Below, piece after piece: positions 1 through 8,566 of a DNA stretch of 64,000 nucleotides. Each line of letters starts with the position of its first letter. The first letter of the stretch is position 1. A program made the translations under genes and the position numbers. The DNA is from Streptomyces sp. NBC_01142 (GTDB lineage: Bacteria; Actinomycetota; Actinomycetes; Streptomycetales; Streptomycetaceae): the NCBI RefSeq assembly GCF_026341125.1, contig NZ_JAPEOR010000003.1, positions 1 to 64,000 of the forward strand, written 5' to 3'. The notes under the pieces were generated by a model that saw only the letters and a list, made by a program, of their open reading frames with translations, had not been told where the DNA came from and ran no database searches.

Positions 1-30
1 TGTCCACCTCGGTGTCGAGGCTGTCCGGCT

Positions 31-1280
31 TCATCGGGACTGCCCTTGGGAGTTCGGCCTGTCTACGCTCCCGGCAGTGGGGTGCAGGCGGTACGGGGAC
101 CGGGAGTTGATGTAGGCGGGGCCCTGGTAGGGCAAGGACACCAGGTCGACTCGCAGGGCCTCGCGCATGTGCGCGGTGTCGTGGTGGAACGGCCCGAACA
201 CCAGGGAGGTTCCGTACAACTGGTGCCCGTGGTCCATGAGATGAGTGAACGGATCTCCGAAGCGCGGCTGTTTGAGCTTCAGCCACTGCACCGACCGTTG
301 CGGGCGGAACTCATGCGTCGACAGCCGCTGGGCTACGTGTGCGGCGCCGGCCATCCGCAGCGGGTCAGCCCACAGCGGCGACAGCTCCGGCTCGCCCTGG
401 GGCCAGCCGGTATCGGTGTCGGTGAAATGGAGCACAGGCCGGAGTTCCGCCTGGGCCCTGGACAGCATGTCGGGGGCGAGGCGCTGGGCGGCGATGGCGG
501 TCAGCGAGGCGAACTCCGTCTCCCGGGCGGGACTCTTCCGGTGTTCCGTACAGCCAGCGCAGCAGCCGCTTCTGCCCCTCAAAGGCGTGTCTGTCGGCGA
601 GCGGGACCGTCGCGCCCTGGTCCAGGCGCCCACGGCACACGGTGGCATTGTCACCTTCCGGATGCGGGATGCGGGATGCGGCTGGTGAGCGAGGGGGCGG
701 AGGCTCGCCACCGCAGCCGGCACACGCGGCTGTCCCAGCCCCAGGACAGCCCGCTCTGTACTCGCTTGCACCGCGGGCAGCAGTTGCGCAGATACACCCG
801 GTGATCCAGGCAGACGAAGCTCCACGGCAGCTTCCACTCCAGCCGCCACTGTCCGTCCCGGGCGAGGCACTTGGGGCAGAAGTTGGAGTGGCGCCGAAGA
901 ACCCACGCTCCGACAACCCACGCGGTCAGGTCCCCTCGATGCTGAAAGGGTGGGGACGGGAGGTTGGGCAAGGCGGTGGCGGCGAACCGCGACAGCAGCA
1001 TGCCGCCGATCGTTTCAGCGGGTACGCCCGTCGCCGCGGAGAGTGTGTCCAGGGACGAGGGCGCAAGAGCCAGGCCCGCCGTCGTCGGGCGCATCTCCCC
1101 TCGGACCGCGAGCCCCAGACAGGCGAGGATGTCCGGCTGGTGGATCCCGTAGAGGAGACCGATCCGGTTGATCCAGCTGGGCAGTGACTCCCGTGCACCG
1201 GGCAGGGGAACAGCCGGCAGCCGACGCGGCACCCCGACCTGTGGGGCAGGCGGGCAGACGCCTGGATCCAGCATGAACAC
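31..1280 (-). pseudogene. tniQ: TniQ/TnsD-family transposon targeting protein, frameshifted
   Basis: TniQ-family proteins link a Tn7-like transposase to its target site. The amino-terminal part (1280 down to about 690) carries the usual opening (RLPAVPLPGARESLPSW) and the zinc-ribbon pattern CPKC, CLDH, CPRC. That frame stops at 651, but a second frame continues from about 700 down to the stop at 31 with TniQ-like carboxy-terminal sequence. The switch falls at three tandem copies of the 7-mer GATGCGG (661-681). Adding one copy, or removing two, would restore one frame. It lies directly downstream of the small XRE gene on the same strand. I read it as one broken gene, although a live amino-terminal fragment or a slippage-controlled gene cannot be excluded. 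Confidence 0.75.
661..681. repeat. 7-bp tandem triplication at the tniQ frameshift
   Basis: Three perfect head-to-tail copies of GATGCGG lie exactly where the tniQ reading frame is lost. Because 7 is not a multiple of 3, gain or loss of one unit by slipped-strand replication changes frame. Confidence 0.9.
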
Positions 1281-1286
1281 GGGCCG

Positions 1287-1541
1287 TTACTGGTGGTCCG
1301 CACCCATGTCCTGGAACAGCTCGGAGGGCGTCACGCCCAGGGCCTTTGCCAGGGCCGGGATGCGGTCGACGGAGATGCTGTGGACGGAGGCCTCGACCTC
1401 CGCGTAGAAGGACCGGTCCATCCCCGCAGCGGCCGCCACCGCGGTCTGGGTCATCCCCGCACGCGTACGCAGAGCCCGCAGACGCCGCCCGAAGACCAGC
1501 CGCTGAGCCGGGACGCCCGCACCGGAATCACTGTTCGCCAC
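1287..1541 (-). CDS. XRE-family transcriptional regulator of the transposon
   Basis: An 84-residue protein that is almost only a Cro/C1-type helix-turn-helix domain (about residues 15-78, containing TRAGMTQTAVAAAAGMDRSF then a second half ending in ALGVTPSELF). It reads away from the intact tniQ with 70 bp between them and is followed after a few bases by the broken tniQ on its own strand. A perfect palindrome (1569-1588) in the shared promoter is the likely operator, so I infer autoregulation and control of the tns operon. Small XRE repressors beside transposition genes are known in other Tn7-like elements; the link here is inference from position. Confidence 0.85.
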   Translation of the reverse strand: MANSDSGAGVPAQRLVFGRRLRALRTRAGMTQTAVAAAAGMDRSFYAEVEASVHSISVDRIPALAKALGVTPSELFQDMGADHQ

Positions 1542-1568
1542 AGACGGAACCGTAGTACGGTCCCACGA

Positions 1569-1588
1569 TTGTAGGAGATCTCCTACAA
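1569..1588. promoter_or_regulatory. Perfect 20-bp palindrome, probable XRE operator
   Basis: TTGTAGGAGATCTCCTACAA is fully self-complementary and sits in the 70-bp divergent promoter between xre and tniQ, just upstream of the tniQ ribosome binding site GGAGGAG (about 1600-1606). Size and symmetry fit a dimeric Cro/C1-type repressor. Confidence 0.7.
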
Positions 1589-1611
1589 GATCGAATCGGG
1601 AGGAGGAGCCG

Positions 1612-3402
1612 GTGGACCACCGAGGACTGCCGCGTCGGCTTCCGTCGGTACCGGTTCCCGTCGACGGTGAGTCGTTCCCGTCCTGGCTCAGCCGCGCGGC
1701 GGCCGACTGGCAGATCGCCCCGGGCCAGGCCGCGCAGGTGCTGGGCCTGGCATGCCACCCGAGCTACTCGGGGGTGAGGCCTTTGTGGTTCGGCACCGCG
1801 CTCACACAGCGAAGCCTTCAGGGCATCAGGGCGGCCACCGGCCTGGACGCGCCGGTGATTCAGGCGATGCAGCTGTCGCGGTATGCGGATACCGTGCTGG
1901 ACTTCACCGGGCCCGACCAGCCGGCACAGCAGGAGGAGAGCCTGGCCAGGCTCCGCAACCGCGAGTGGGCGCTGTTCACATCCAGCCGCGCGTGCCCGAA
2001 ATGCCTGGCCTCCGCTCCGGTGTGGCCGCTGTGGTGGCGTCTGGGCATGGCCGCCGTGTGCCCTGAGCATCGTGTCCTGCTGGTGGATACCTGCCGGCAG
2101 TGCGATGCGCGTCTCGGTTCCGGATACGCCGGCCACCCCCGCGGCTTGACCACCCGCCGCCAGATGCTCGACCTGGATCTTTGCAACAACCGGCGTTCTG
2201 CGAGCAGGAGGCGCAAGGCCGGGTTGTGCAGCCGGAGGCTGGCCACACACCCCACCGTGCCGGTCCCGGCCGAACTCGCCGACCTGCAGCAGCGCCTCCT
2301 TGATGTCGCCGACGGCGGCCCCGCGCAGGTGGCAGGCAGCGAGGTGACCGGGGCGGAGTTCTTCGCCGTGGTGCGGTTCACCGCGGCCGTGGTCCGGCTG
2401 GTCACCACCGCCGAGGAGATCAGCGCCTGCAGCGCGCTGCCCGGTGCGGCAGTCGAGGCGTTCACCGCCGACCTGCATCAGCGGCAGCTCGCCAGCCTGG
2501 GCGGCGGGCGCAGCCAGCTCCAGGCCAGCCCGCCCAGTGCCGCGCACGCCGCCGCTGTCCTCGCACTGAGCGCCCCGGTGCTCTTCGCCGAGGACCGCGC
2601 CGCCTGCCAGGGCGCCCTGGCGGCCTGGATGGACCGGGCCGTCGCGCTGCGCCGCAGGCCCGGCAAGAGCGATCCGCTGCGCCCGATACCGCGGCCTGCC
2701 GCTCTGGAGCCGTTGGTGCGCGCCGCTATCCGGCCCGCATCCCGCGTCGCTGGCGTGCTGGCCAGCCGCTCCCAGAGCCAGGCGCCGTTCACCGCCCACC
2801 ACGTGTGCCACCTCGCGGATCCGGGCGACTACCGCGAACTGATCGCCCGGCATCTGCCCGGCACCGCCGAGATCAGCGGCCGGCGCCTGGCCGCTATGGC
2901 GCTGGCCCGCCTCGCAGGCGCCACCAGCTGGCAGCGGGCCGCGGCCGCGCTGGCCATGGACCCCCTCAAAGCCGCCCGCGCAGCGAACACGCTGGTGCAG
3001 CGGATCGGCGACGCGGGCGCGTTCTGGCAGGACATCGAACGCCTCGGCGCCCGCCTCGTCGAGCACGGCCTGATCGACTATGCCGCCCGGCGCTGGGCCC
3101 TGTCCGGCCTGACTGAGGTTCCGCACCTGGTGCTGTTCGCGGTGTGCCACCCCCTGGGGTACGACGTCACCGAGCAGCGCCGCCGCCACGCCGCCGCCTG
3201 GATCTGGCAGCACTTCACCGGCGGAGACGTCCGCGACGCCCCCGCATACGCCCCCCACCTGTGGGCCCCGACCGGCATGACTTCCGTCCGCGAAGGCGCC
3301 AGGCGCTTCGCAGCCTGGCTCCCCGCATCCGTCGCCTGTGAACTCACCGCACACGGACAGGCGCTCCTCGACGGCGCCACCGAAGGAAAGCGAGGGGCAT
3401 GA
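1612..3402 (+). CDS. tniQ: TniQ/TnsD-family transposon targeting protein (intact copy)
   Basis: A 596-residue protein starting at GTG behind a GGAGGAG ribosome binding site. The first 165 residues match TniQ: an opening of the form RLPSVPVPVDGESFPSW, then zinc-ribbon pairs CPKC (128-131), CPEH (150-153) and CRQC (161-164). The long carboxy-terminal part is alanine and arginine rich with HTH-like segments, as in TnsD-type proteins, and probably reads target DNA. Its stop overlaps the tnsA start, so it heads a tniQ-tnsA-tnsB-tnsC operon, unlike Tn7 where tnsD follows tnsABC. It is a paralogue of the broken tniQ upstream, so the element once had two targeting proteins. Target site unknown. Confidence 0.88.
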   Translation: MDHRGLPRRLPSVPVPVDGESFPSWLSRAAADWQIAPGQAAQVLGLACHPSYSGVRPLWFGTALTQRSLQGIRAATGLDAPVIQAMQLSRYADTVLDFTGPDQPAQQEESLARLRNREWALFTSSRACPKCLASAPVWPLWWRLGMAAVCPEHRVLLVDTCRQCDARLGSGYAGHPRGLTTRRQMLDLDLCNNRRSASRRRKAGLCSRRLATHPTVPVPAELADLQQRLLDVADGGPAQVAGSEVTGAEFFAVVRFTAAVVRLVTTAEEISACSALPGAAVEAFTADLHQRQLASLGGGRSQLQASPPSAAHAAAVLALSAPVLFAEDRAACQGALAAWMDRAVALRRRPGKSDPLRPIPRPAALEPLVRAAIRPASRVAGVLASRSQSQAPFTAHHVCHLADPGDYRELIARHLPGTAEISGRRLAAMALARLAGATSWQRAAAALAMDPLKAARAANTLVQRIGDAGAFWQDIERLGARLVEHGLIDYAARRWALSGLTEVPHLVLFAVCHPLGYDVTEQRRRHAAAWIWQHFTGGDVRDAPAYAPHLWAPTGMTSVREGARRFAAWLPASVACELTAHGQALLDGATEGKRGA

Positions 3403-4166
3403 GTCCGAAACGACCCAACACACTGCGGCCCGTACGCAGCGCGGCCCACCCCCTGTACATCCACTACTACGACGCCGACTGCACCGAACGGCTCCTGCCC
3501 GCCGACCAGGCCCGCGAGGTGCGCTTCGAGACCTGCATGCCGGCCCGCGACTTTCCCACCTACGAAGGACAGGAACACACCCCCGGCTCCTACTGGGCGG
3601 CCAGCAGCGACACGGTCCTGGACTACGAGAGCTTCCTGGAAGCCCGCTGGATGAAGCTCCTCGACTTCGACGCGAAGATCGCCTGCTTCGCGGCCCAGCC
3701 CTTCATCTTCGAGGGCATCGACGCCGACGGCTCCTGGACCCACTACCCGGACCTGTTCGTCCGCCGCAGTGACGGCTCCGTGCTGCTGCTGGACGTCAAG
3801 AACCCCGAACAGCTCGACAAGTCCAAAGTCCAGCTCCAGGCCCGCCGTAGCGCCACCGCATGCCAACAACTCGGCTGGGACTACCAGATGGTCGGCGAAC
3901 CGGACGAGCAGCTGTGGGCCACCGTCGAATGGCTCGCCGGCTACCGCAGACCGCTGAACGCCGCCGCCCCCCTCGTGGACATCCTGCTCTTCCGCGCCCA
4001 GCACCCGGTCACCATCGCCGAGCTGCTCTCCATCTGGCCTGATCCGGATATCGAACGGGCCGTCACCTACCACCTCATGTGGCACGACCGCCTGCTGTTC
4101 GACCTCACCCGCCCGCTGCGCGACCACACCCAGGTGTGGGCCGCACCCGAACCGGAGCACACCTGA
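3399..4166 (+). CDS. tnsA: TnsA-like transposase endonuclease subunit
   Basis: A 255-residue PD-(D/E)XK nuclease. Visible catalytic residues are E81 (in SFLEARW), D118 (in HYPDLF) and D132-V-K134, spaced like E63, D114 and Q130-V-K132 of Tn7 TnsA. The carboxy-terminal quarter looks like the winged-helix part that contacts the transposase. In Tn7, TnsA cuts the 5' ends of the element while TnsB cuts the 3' ends, giving cut-and-paste movement; the conserved residues predict the same here. The start overlaps the tniQ stop by 4 bp and its TGA overlaps the tnsB ATG, so the genes are translationally coupled. Confidence 0.9.
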   Translation: MSPKRPNTLRPVRSAAHPLYIHYYDADCTERLLPADQAREVRFETCMPARDFPTYEGQEHTPGSYWAASSDTVLDYESFLEARWMKLLDFDAKIACFAAQPFIFEGIDADGSWTHYPDLFVRRSDGSVLLLDVKNPEQLDKSKVQLQARRSATACQQLGWDYQMVGEPDEQLWATVEWLAGYRRPLNAAAPLVDILLFRAQHPVTIAELLSIWPDPDIERAVTYHLMWHDRLLFDLTRPLRDHTQVWAAPEPEHT

Positions 4167-6301
4167 TGGACCAGCGCCACCGCATCGCCGTCGAAGACTG
4201 GATCGATTTCGAGGAAGAACAGCACCAGGTCACCGGCATCACCGGCGCCCTGGTCCGCCTGCGCTCGATCTCCGGACGCCACCAGACGATCATGCTCAGC
4301 ATCCTGCTGACCGACCCCACCTTCCGCACCCTGACCGCGCCGCCGGCCACCTCCGACAACGGCACCGCGGGCCTGGACCCCGGCGGCGTTCTGGCATCGC
4401 TGACGAACAAGCAGGCCCGCGACGACGCCCTGGAACTCGAAGCCCACCTGTACGAGGCCACCACCGGCTTCCGCTCCGGCTCCTCCTTCGACAAGGAGCC
4501 CGGCGAGCCCCGCCCCCAGTACCACCCCGACCTCCTGCTCTCCGAGCGAGTCGTGACCAAGGCGGCCGAGCTTGGACTGACCGAGCGCCGCATCTGGCAG
4601 CTGCTCGAGGAGTGGGAAGAGAAGGGCCTGTGGGCGCTGGTCGACGGCCGCAAAGCCCGGTTGAAGAACCCGCTGCGCAACATCGACGAGCGGGTGATCA
4701 CCGCGATCCGCGAGCAGGCCGCCGCCGAACAACGCGACAGTTCCTCCAGCGTCTCCACCCGCTTCCGGCGCCGCACCCAGAACCGGCTCGACGCGGACTA
4801 CGGCCCCGGGACCGTCGAACTGCCCAAGCCGGACACCTTCCGCCGGGTGGTCAAACTCCTCCTCCACCGTAGTCCCTCCGACCCCGCCTACCAGCGGATC
4901 TCGGACGCCAACCAGCCCGACCGCACCTTCGGCAACGTCATCGCCCACCGGCCCGGCCAGGTCGTCATGCTCGACACCACCCCGCTCGACGTCCTGGCCT
5001 ACGACCCCGCGATGAACGACACCTACAACGTCGAACTCACCGTCGCCATCGACGTCACCACCCGCTCCATCCTCGCCTGGCGCCTCACCCCGCTGGGCAC
5101 CAAGGCCATCGACATCGGCCTGCTGCTGGCGGACGTCATGACGCCCGAGCCGATGCGCCCCGAGTGGGCCGACGCCCTGCGCTACCAGATGCTGCGCGTC
5201 CCCTTCGAGCGTCACCTCAGCGTCGACGAACGCCTCGCCGAAGCCGCAGCGAGGCCCGTCGTCTACCCCGAGACCCTGCTCTACGACCACGGCAAGCCCT
5301 ACAAGTCCGACGTCGTCAAGCGCGCCTGCCGCAAATGGAGGATCGACCTGCAGGACGCCCGCAAGCTGAAGCCCACCGACAAACCCCACGTGGAACGCCT
5401 GTTCGGGACAATCCGGGAACAGTTCTCCATGCACATCGCCGGTTACAAGGGCTTCAACGTCGCCCACCGCGGCAAGCACGTCGAAGAACAGGCCCGCTGG
5501 ACCCTGGACGAGATCGCCGAGTTCTTCGCCGAGTACGTCATCGCGGTCTACCAGAACCAGCACCACCGAGGCCTGACCCTGCAGGGCTTTCCCGACCTGA
5601 ACGTCTCGCCCAACGAGGCGTACGCCATGGCGCTCGGAGCGGCCGGCTACGTCGACTGCCCCCGCGACCCCAAGATGTACTACGAACTGCTGCCCATCGC
5701 GGATGGCGGCCGCGCTATCAACTCCTACGGCGTCGAGCTCGACTACCTGGTCTACAACGAGGACGTCCTCTACAAGTTCCGCCGTGCCAAGTCCCCCTAC
5801 GACAACGGACGCTGGCCCATCCGCTACGACCCCCGCAACCTGCTGCACACCTACTTCCACAACCCCCGCAACGACACCTGGTACACGCTGCGCTGGACCA
5901 AGGCGCTCAGCGACCTGCAGCCCTTCACCGACATCACCCTGCGCGAGGCCAGGCGTCTGGTGGAACAGCGCGGCGGCGACCCGAAGGACAAGGACTTCCA
6001 GGAGCAGATCGCCAAGGCCCTGTGGGACCTGCAGAACCGCACCGACGCCCCCGAGATGTGGACCAAGACCGACCGCACGCGTCACACCCGCGACCGGCAC
6101 CGCGGTGAAGCCCAGGCCCAGGACGAAGCACGCTCCACCCCCGCGGTCCCCGCCACCGTCCCGCCGCCGGTGCCGGAAGTCGTCGAGCCGACCGTCCCCG
6201 CGCTCCACGCCGTCCCCGACTTGCCCGGCGAGGACGACTTCGACCCGTTCGCCGTCCAGCCCGCCGAGGTCTGGAACCCCCACACCAGTCAGGAAGGCTG
6301 A
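4166..6301 (+). CDS. tnsB: TnsB-like DDE transposase (Mu/integrase core)
   Basis: A 711-residue transposase from the ATG that overlaps the tnsA stop (TGATG). An amino-terminal HTH region (about 110-180) precedes the RNase H-like core with D270 (VVMLDTTP), D374 (LLYDHGKPY) and E410 (KPHVERLFGTI), a D-D-35-E arrangement. A Mu-type beta-barrel follows and the last 70 residues are acidic and proline rich, as expected for the tail that meets TnsC. It should bind the element ends, cut the 3' strands and join them to target DNA. Candidate binding sites are the repeats at 15276-15374. Reading frame is intact. Confidence 0.92.
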   Translation: MDQRHRIAVEDWIDFEEEQHQVTGITGALVRLRSISGRHQTIMLSILLTDPTFRTLTAPPATSDNGTAGLDPGGVLASLTNKQARDDALELEAHLYEATTGFRSGSSFDKEPGEPRPQYHPDLLLSERVVTKAAELGLTERRIWQLLEEWEEKGLWALVDGRKARLKNPLRNIDERVITAIREQAAAEQRDSSSSVSTRFRRRTQNRLDADYGPGTVELPKPDTFRRVVKLLLHRSPSDPAYQRISDANQPDRTFGNVIAHRPGQVVMLDTTPLDVLAYDPAMNDTYNVELTVAIDVTTRSILAWRLTPLGTKAIDIGLLLADVMTPEPMRPEWADALRYQMLRVPFERHLSVDERLAEAAARPVVYPETLLYDHGKPYKSDVVKRACRKWRIDLQDARKLKPTDKPHVERLFGTIREQFSMHIAGYKGFNVAHRGKHVEEQARWTLDEIAEFFAEYVIAVYQNQHHRGLTLQGFPDLNVSPNEAYAMALGAAGYVDCPRDPKMYYELLPIADGGRAINSYGVELDYLVYNEDVLYKFRRAKSPYDNGRWPIRYDPRNLLHTYFHNPRNDTWYTLRWTKALSDLQPFTDITLREARRLVEQRGGDPKDKDFQEQIAKALWDLQNRTDAPEMWTKTDRTRHTRDRHRGEAQAQDEARSTPAVPATVPPPVPEVVEPTVPALHAVPDLPGEDDFDPFAVQPAEVWNPHTSQEG

Positions 6302-6306
6302 CCGCA

Positions 6307-7497
6307 GTGCCCACCCCCTTCCCCTCCGACGACCTGCCCGAAGAGCCGTACGGGCCGGGCGACTTCAGGCACCCCGGCCTGTCCGAGCCGCGCACCAAGG
6401 AGGAATGGCGCGAATACCTCGACTACATCCTCCCCCTGCAGCCGGTCCTGCTGCCCCTCGCGGACTACGAGCAGCTTGACGCCGAGGAACGGCACCGGCA
6501 CAACATGGCCCGCTTCGCCCACCACAGTGCCCTGGTCATCGTCCGCACCAGCCAGATGAAGACCATCCACCACCAGATCCGCCGCCGGATGATGACCAAC
6601 GCCTTCCAGCCCGCCGGGGCACGGCGCAGCATCGTCCTCGACGGTCCCGCCACCCTCGGCAAATCCACCTTGGTCAAGACGTTCGCGTACGACTTCGAGC
6701 ACGAACTGCGGCGCAACCACCCCGAACGCTTCGAGAAGCGGTACATCGTCGACGGGCGGCTGATCGACTACACGCCCGTCGTCTACATCAACATCCCCTC
6801 CCAGGCCACCCCGAAGGACCTGTCGGTCGCACTGGCGCAGTACCTCGCCCAGCCCTACCGGTCCGGCGCCACCAAGAGCGACATCACCCGCCTCGTCCTG
6901 GACAACATGCGCCGCACGGGCGTCGAGCTCGTGATCATCGACGACGCGCACTTCATGGACCTCTCCCTCAAGGAGGGGAAGGTCGTCAACGACCACCTGA
7001 AGTTCATCGCAAACCACACCGCCGCCACCTTTATCTACACCGGTGTCGACCTGAAGTACTCGGGCCTCTTCCTCGAAGGCACCGGCGACGCGCGCGTCAC
7101 CCAGACCGCTGGCCGCAACACCCTGCTCCACATGACCCCCTACCGCATCGGGACCAGGGACGAGAAGGCCGACTGGGTCTCCGTCATCACCGCGATGGAA
7201 GACGCCCTCGTCCTGTACAAACACCGGCCCGGCACCCTCGTCGGCCAGTGGGAGTACCTGTACCGCCGCACCGGAGGCAACATCAGCTCTCTCGCGGAAC
7301 TCATCCGCGAAGCGGCAGCCGACGCGGTCCTGACCGGAGCCGAGCGCATCGACCGGAACCTCCTGGCCAGCATCACGATCAACGAGCACGCCCAGAGCAC
7401 CTACGAGACCGACTGGGGTCACACCGACCCCACCCCGCCACCTCCTGGCGACACCCAGAACCCCGACGAAGAAGACGGGCAAGCCGAAGCCAGCTAG
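6307..7497 (+). CDS. tnsC: TnsC/TniB-like AAA+ transposition regulator
   Basis: A 396-residue ATPase starting at GTG five bases after the tnsB stop. Walker A is GPATLGKS (113-120) and Walker B is VIIDDAH with acidic residues near 212-213; sensor-type motifs follow (FIYTGVDL). TnsC proteins form filaments on target DNA and connect TniQ with the TnsA-TnsB transposase. The TAG stop lies inside a CTAG (7494-7497) that is the target-site duplication of the downstream insertion sequences, so the insertion left the coding sequence intact but separated it from its terminator. Confidence 0.9.
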   Translation: MPTPFPSDDLPEEPYGPGDFRHPGLSEPRTKEEWREYLDYILPLQPVLLPLADYEQLDAEERHRHNMARFAHHSALVIVRTSQMKTIHHQIRRRMMTNAFQPAGARRSIVLDGPATLGKSTLVKTFAYDFEHELRRNHPERFEKRYIVDGRLIDYTPVVYINIPSQATPKDLSVALAQYLAQPYRSGATKSDITRLVLDNMRRTGVELVIIDDAHFMDLSLKEGKVVNDHLKFIANHTAATFIYTGVDLKYSGLFLEGTGDARVTQTAGRNTLLHMTPYRIGTRDEKADWVSVITAMEDALVLYKHRPGTLVGQWEYLYRRTGGNISSLAELIREAAADAVLTGAERIDRNLLASITINEHAQSTYETDWGHTDPTPPPPGDTQNPDEEDGQAEAS

Positions 7498-7569
7498 GGC
7501 CTGTATCTGGTTGTGATCAATCTGTGGGGACGCCTGCGTCCTGTGCCGCGATCTGGTAGATCGTCGTGC

Positions 7570-8064
7570 ATGACGCGGGCGCAACTCACCGACGAAGCAT
7601 GGGAGTTCATCGAGCCGTACTTGCCGATCGGCAGGTTTGGCCCGTATCCCGAGCGGCTGCGGCAGCAGTTCGAGGGCGTGATCTGGCGCTTCAAGACGGG
7701 CGGGCAGTGGCGGGAGATGCCGACCGAGTTCGGCGCCTGGTCCACCGTGCACAACCGCTTCAGGCAGTGGCGGGACGCCGGTGTCTTCGAGGCCCTGCTG
7801 GAGGGTCTGACAGCCGAGGCCGCCAAGCGCGGCGAGGTGGACTTGTCGCTGGTCAGCGTGGACTCCACCACTACCCGCGCCCACCACGACGCCGCCGGGG
7901 TGCAGCTCGACGAGGAGGTGCTCACCGCCCTGGAGAAGGCCGCCGAGGAGGAGAAGACCCAGTCAAAGGGGGCGATGAGCAAGGACAAGACGGGCGATCC
8001 GCCGACAGTGACCCCGCCCGGGAGGAGCGACGCCGCCTGCGAAGGCGACACCGACTCCGGCTGA
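7570..8064 (+). CDS. IS5-family transposase, first frame (OrfA)
   Basis: 164 residues from the ATG at 7570, with the amino-terminal IS5 domain (LTDEAWEFIEPYLP, GVIWRFKTGGQWREMP) and the first catalytic aspartate in VSVDSTTTRAHHDAAG. The rest of the catalytic core is in the minus-one frame. An in-frame slippery heptamer A-AAG-GGG (7965-7971) precedes the stop, so full-length transposase is probably made by programmed -1 frameshifting, as in several IS5-family (IS427 group) elements. Confidence 0.82.
   Translation: MTRAQLTDEAWEFIEPYLPIGRFGPYPERLRQQFEGVIWRFKTGGQWREMPTEFGAWSTVHNRFRQWRDAGVFEALLEGLTAEAAKRGEVDLSLVSVDSTTTRAHHDAAGVQLDEEVLTALEKAAEEEKTQSKGAMSKDKTGDPPTVTPPGRSDAACEGDTDSG
7965..7971 (+). 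promoter_or_regulatory. Candidate -1 ribosomal frameshift site in IS5 transposase
   Basis: A AAG GGG is an X-XXY-YYZ heptamer in the zero frame of OrfA, about 95 bases before the OrfA stop. Slipping back one base enters OrfB directly. Confidence 0.55.
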
Positions 8065-8543
8065 GGGCCGCTCTGCTCGGGCGCTCGCGCGGCGGACAGA
8101 CCAGCAAGGTCCACCTCGCTTCCGACCGCAAGTGCCGTCCGCTCGCGCTCATCCTGACCGCTGGACAGGCCGCCGACAGCCCGCAGTTCATCCCCGTCCT
8201 GAAGAAGGTAAGGGTCCGCGGACCCGTCGGTCGTCCCCGCACCCGGCGCGACGCGGTGGCCGGGGACAAGGCGTACTCGTCCCGCGGCAACCGCGCCTAC
8301 CTGCGAAGACGCCAGATCAAGGCGGTCATCCCGGAGAAGAAGGGCAGCCGGGGTGGTCGGCCCGTCGGCCACGACATCGACCTCTACAAGGAGAGGAACA
8401 CCGTCGAGCGCCTGATCAACAAGCTGAAAGCCTGGCGGGGCATCGCGACCCGCTACGACAAGAGGCCCGAAAGCTACCTCGCCGGCCTGCATCTTCGTGC
8501 CTCCATGATCTGGATCAAGGACCTCACGCGAACCACCCTCTGA
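7971..8543 (+). CDS. IS5-family transposase, second frame (OrfB, frameshift product)
   Basis: The minus-one frame continues the transposase: LLGRSRGGQTSKVHL, the second aspartate in VAGDKAYSSRGN and the glutamate in ERNTVERLINKLK. It has no convincing start of its own and is expected as a fusion with OrfA via the A-AAG-GGG slip at 7965-7971. Coordinates begin at the first codon after the slip. The frame is open from there to the TGA just inside the right inverted repeat. If the slip does not operate, this copy is inactive. Confidence 0.75.
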   Translation, partial: GDEQGQDGRSADSDPAREERRRLRRRHRLRLRAALLGRSRGGQTSKVHLASDRKCRPLALILTAGQAADSPQFIPVLKKVRVRGPVGRPRTRRDAVAGDKAYSSRGNRAYLRRRQIKAVIPEKKGSRGGRPVGHDIDLYKERNTVERLINKLKAWRGIATRYDKRPESYLAGLHLRASMIWIKDLTRTTL

Positions 8544-8566
8544 TCACAACCAGATACAGGCCCTAG

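Larger units (their letters stand above)
7498..8562 (+). mobile_element. IS5-family element with split transposase frame
   Basis: A 1065-bp element with 22-bp perfect terminal inverted repeats (7498-7519 and 8541-8562, starting GGCCTGTATCTGG) and CTAG on both sides. It carries a two-frame DDE transposase. Confidence 0.88.

Noticed and set aside
1..30. Left end of the Tn7-like element at the window start (begins TGTCC)
   Set aside because: Only the TGTC letters agree; the repeat motif found at 15276-15374 does not occur here.
31..7497. CRISPR-associated transposon
   Set aside because: No Cas protein, no CRISPR repeats and no guide-like RNA near tns genes in the window; TniQ alone does not imply Cas.
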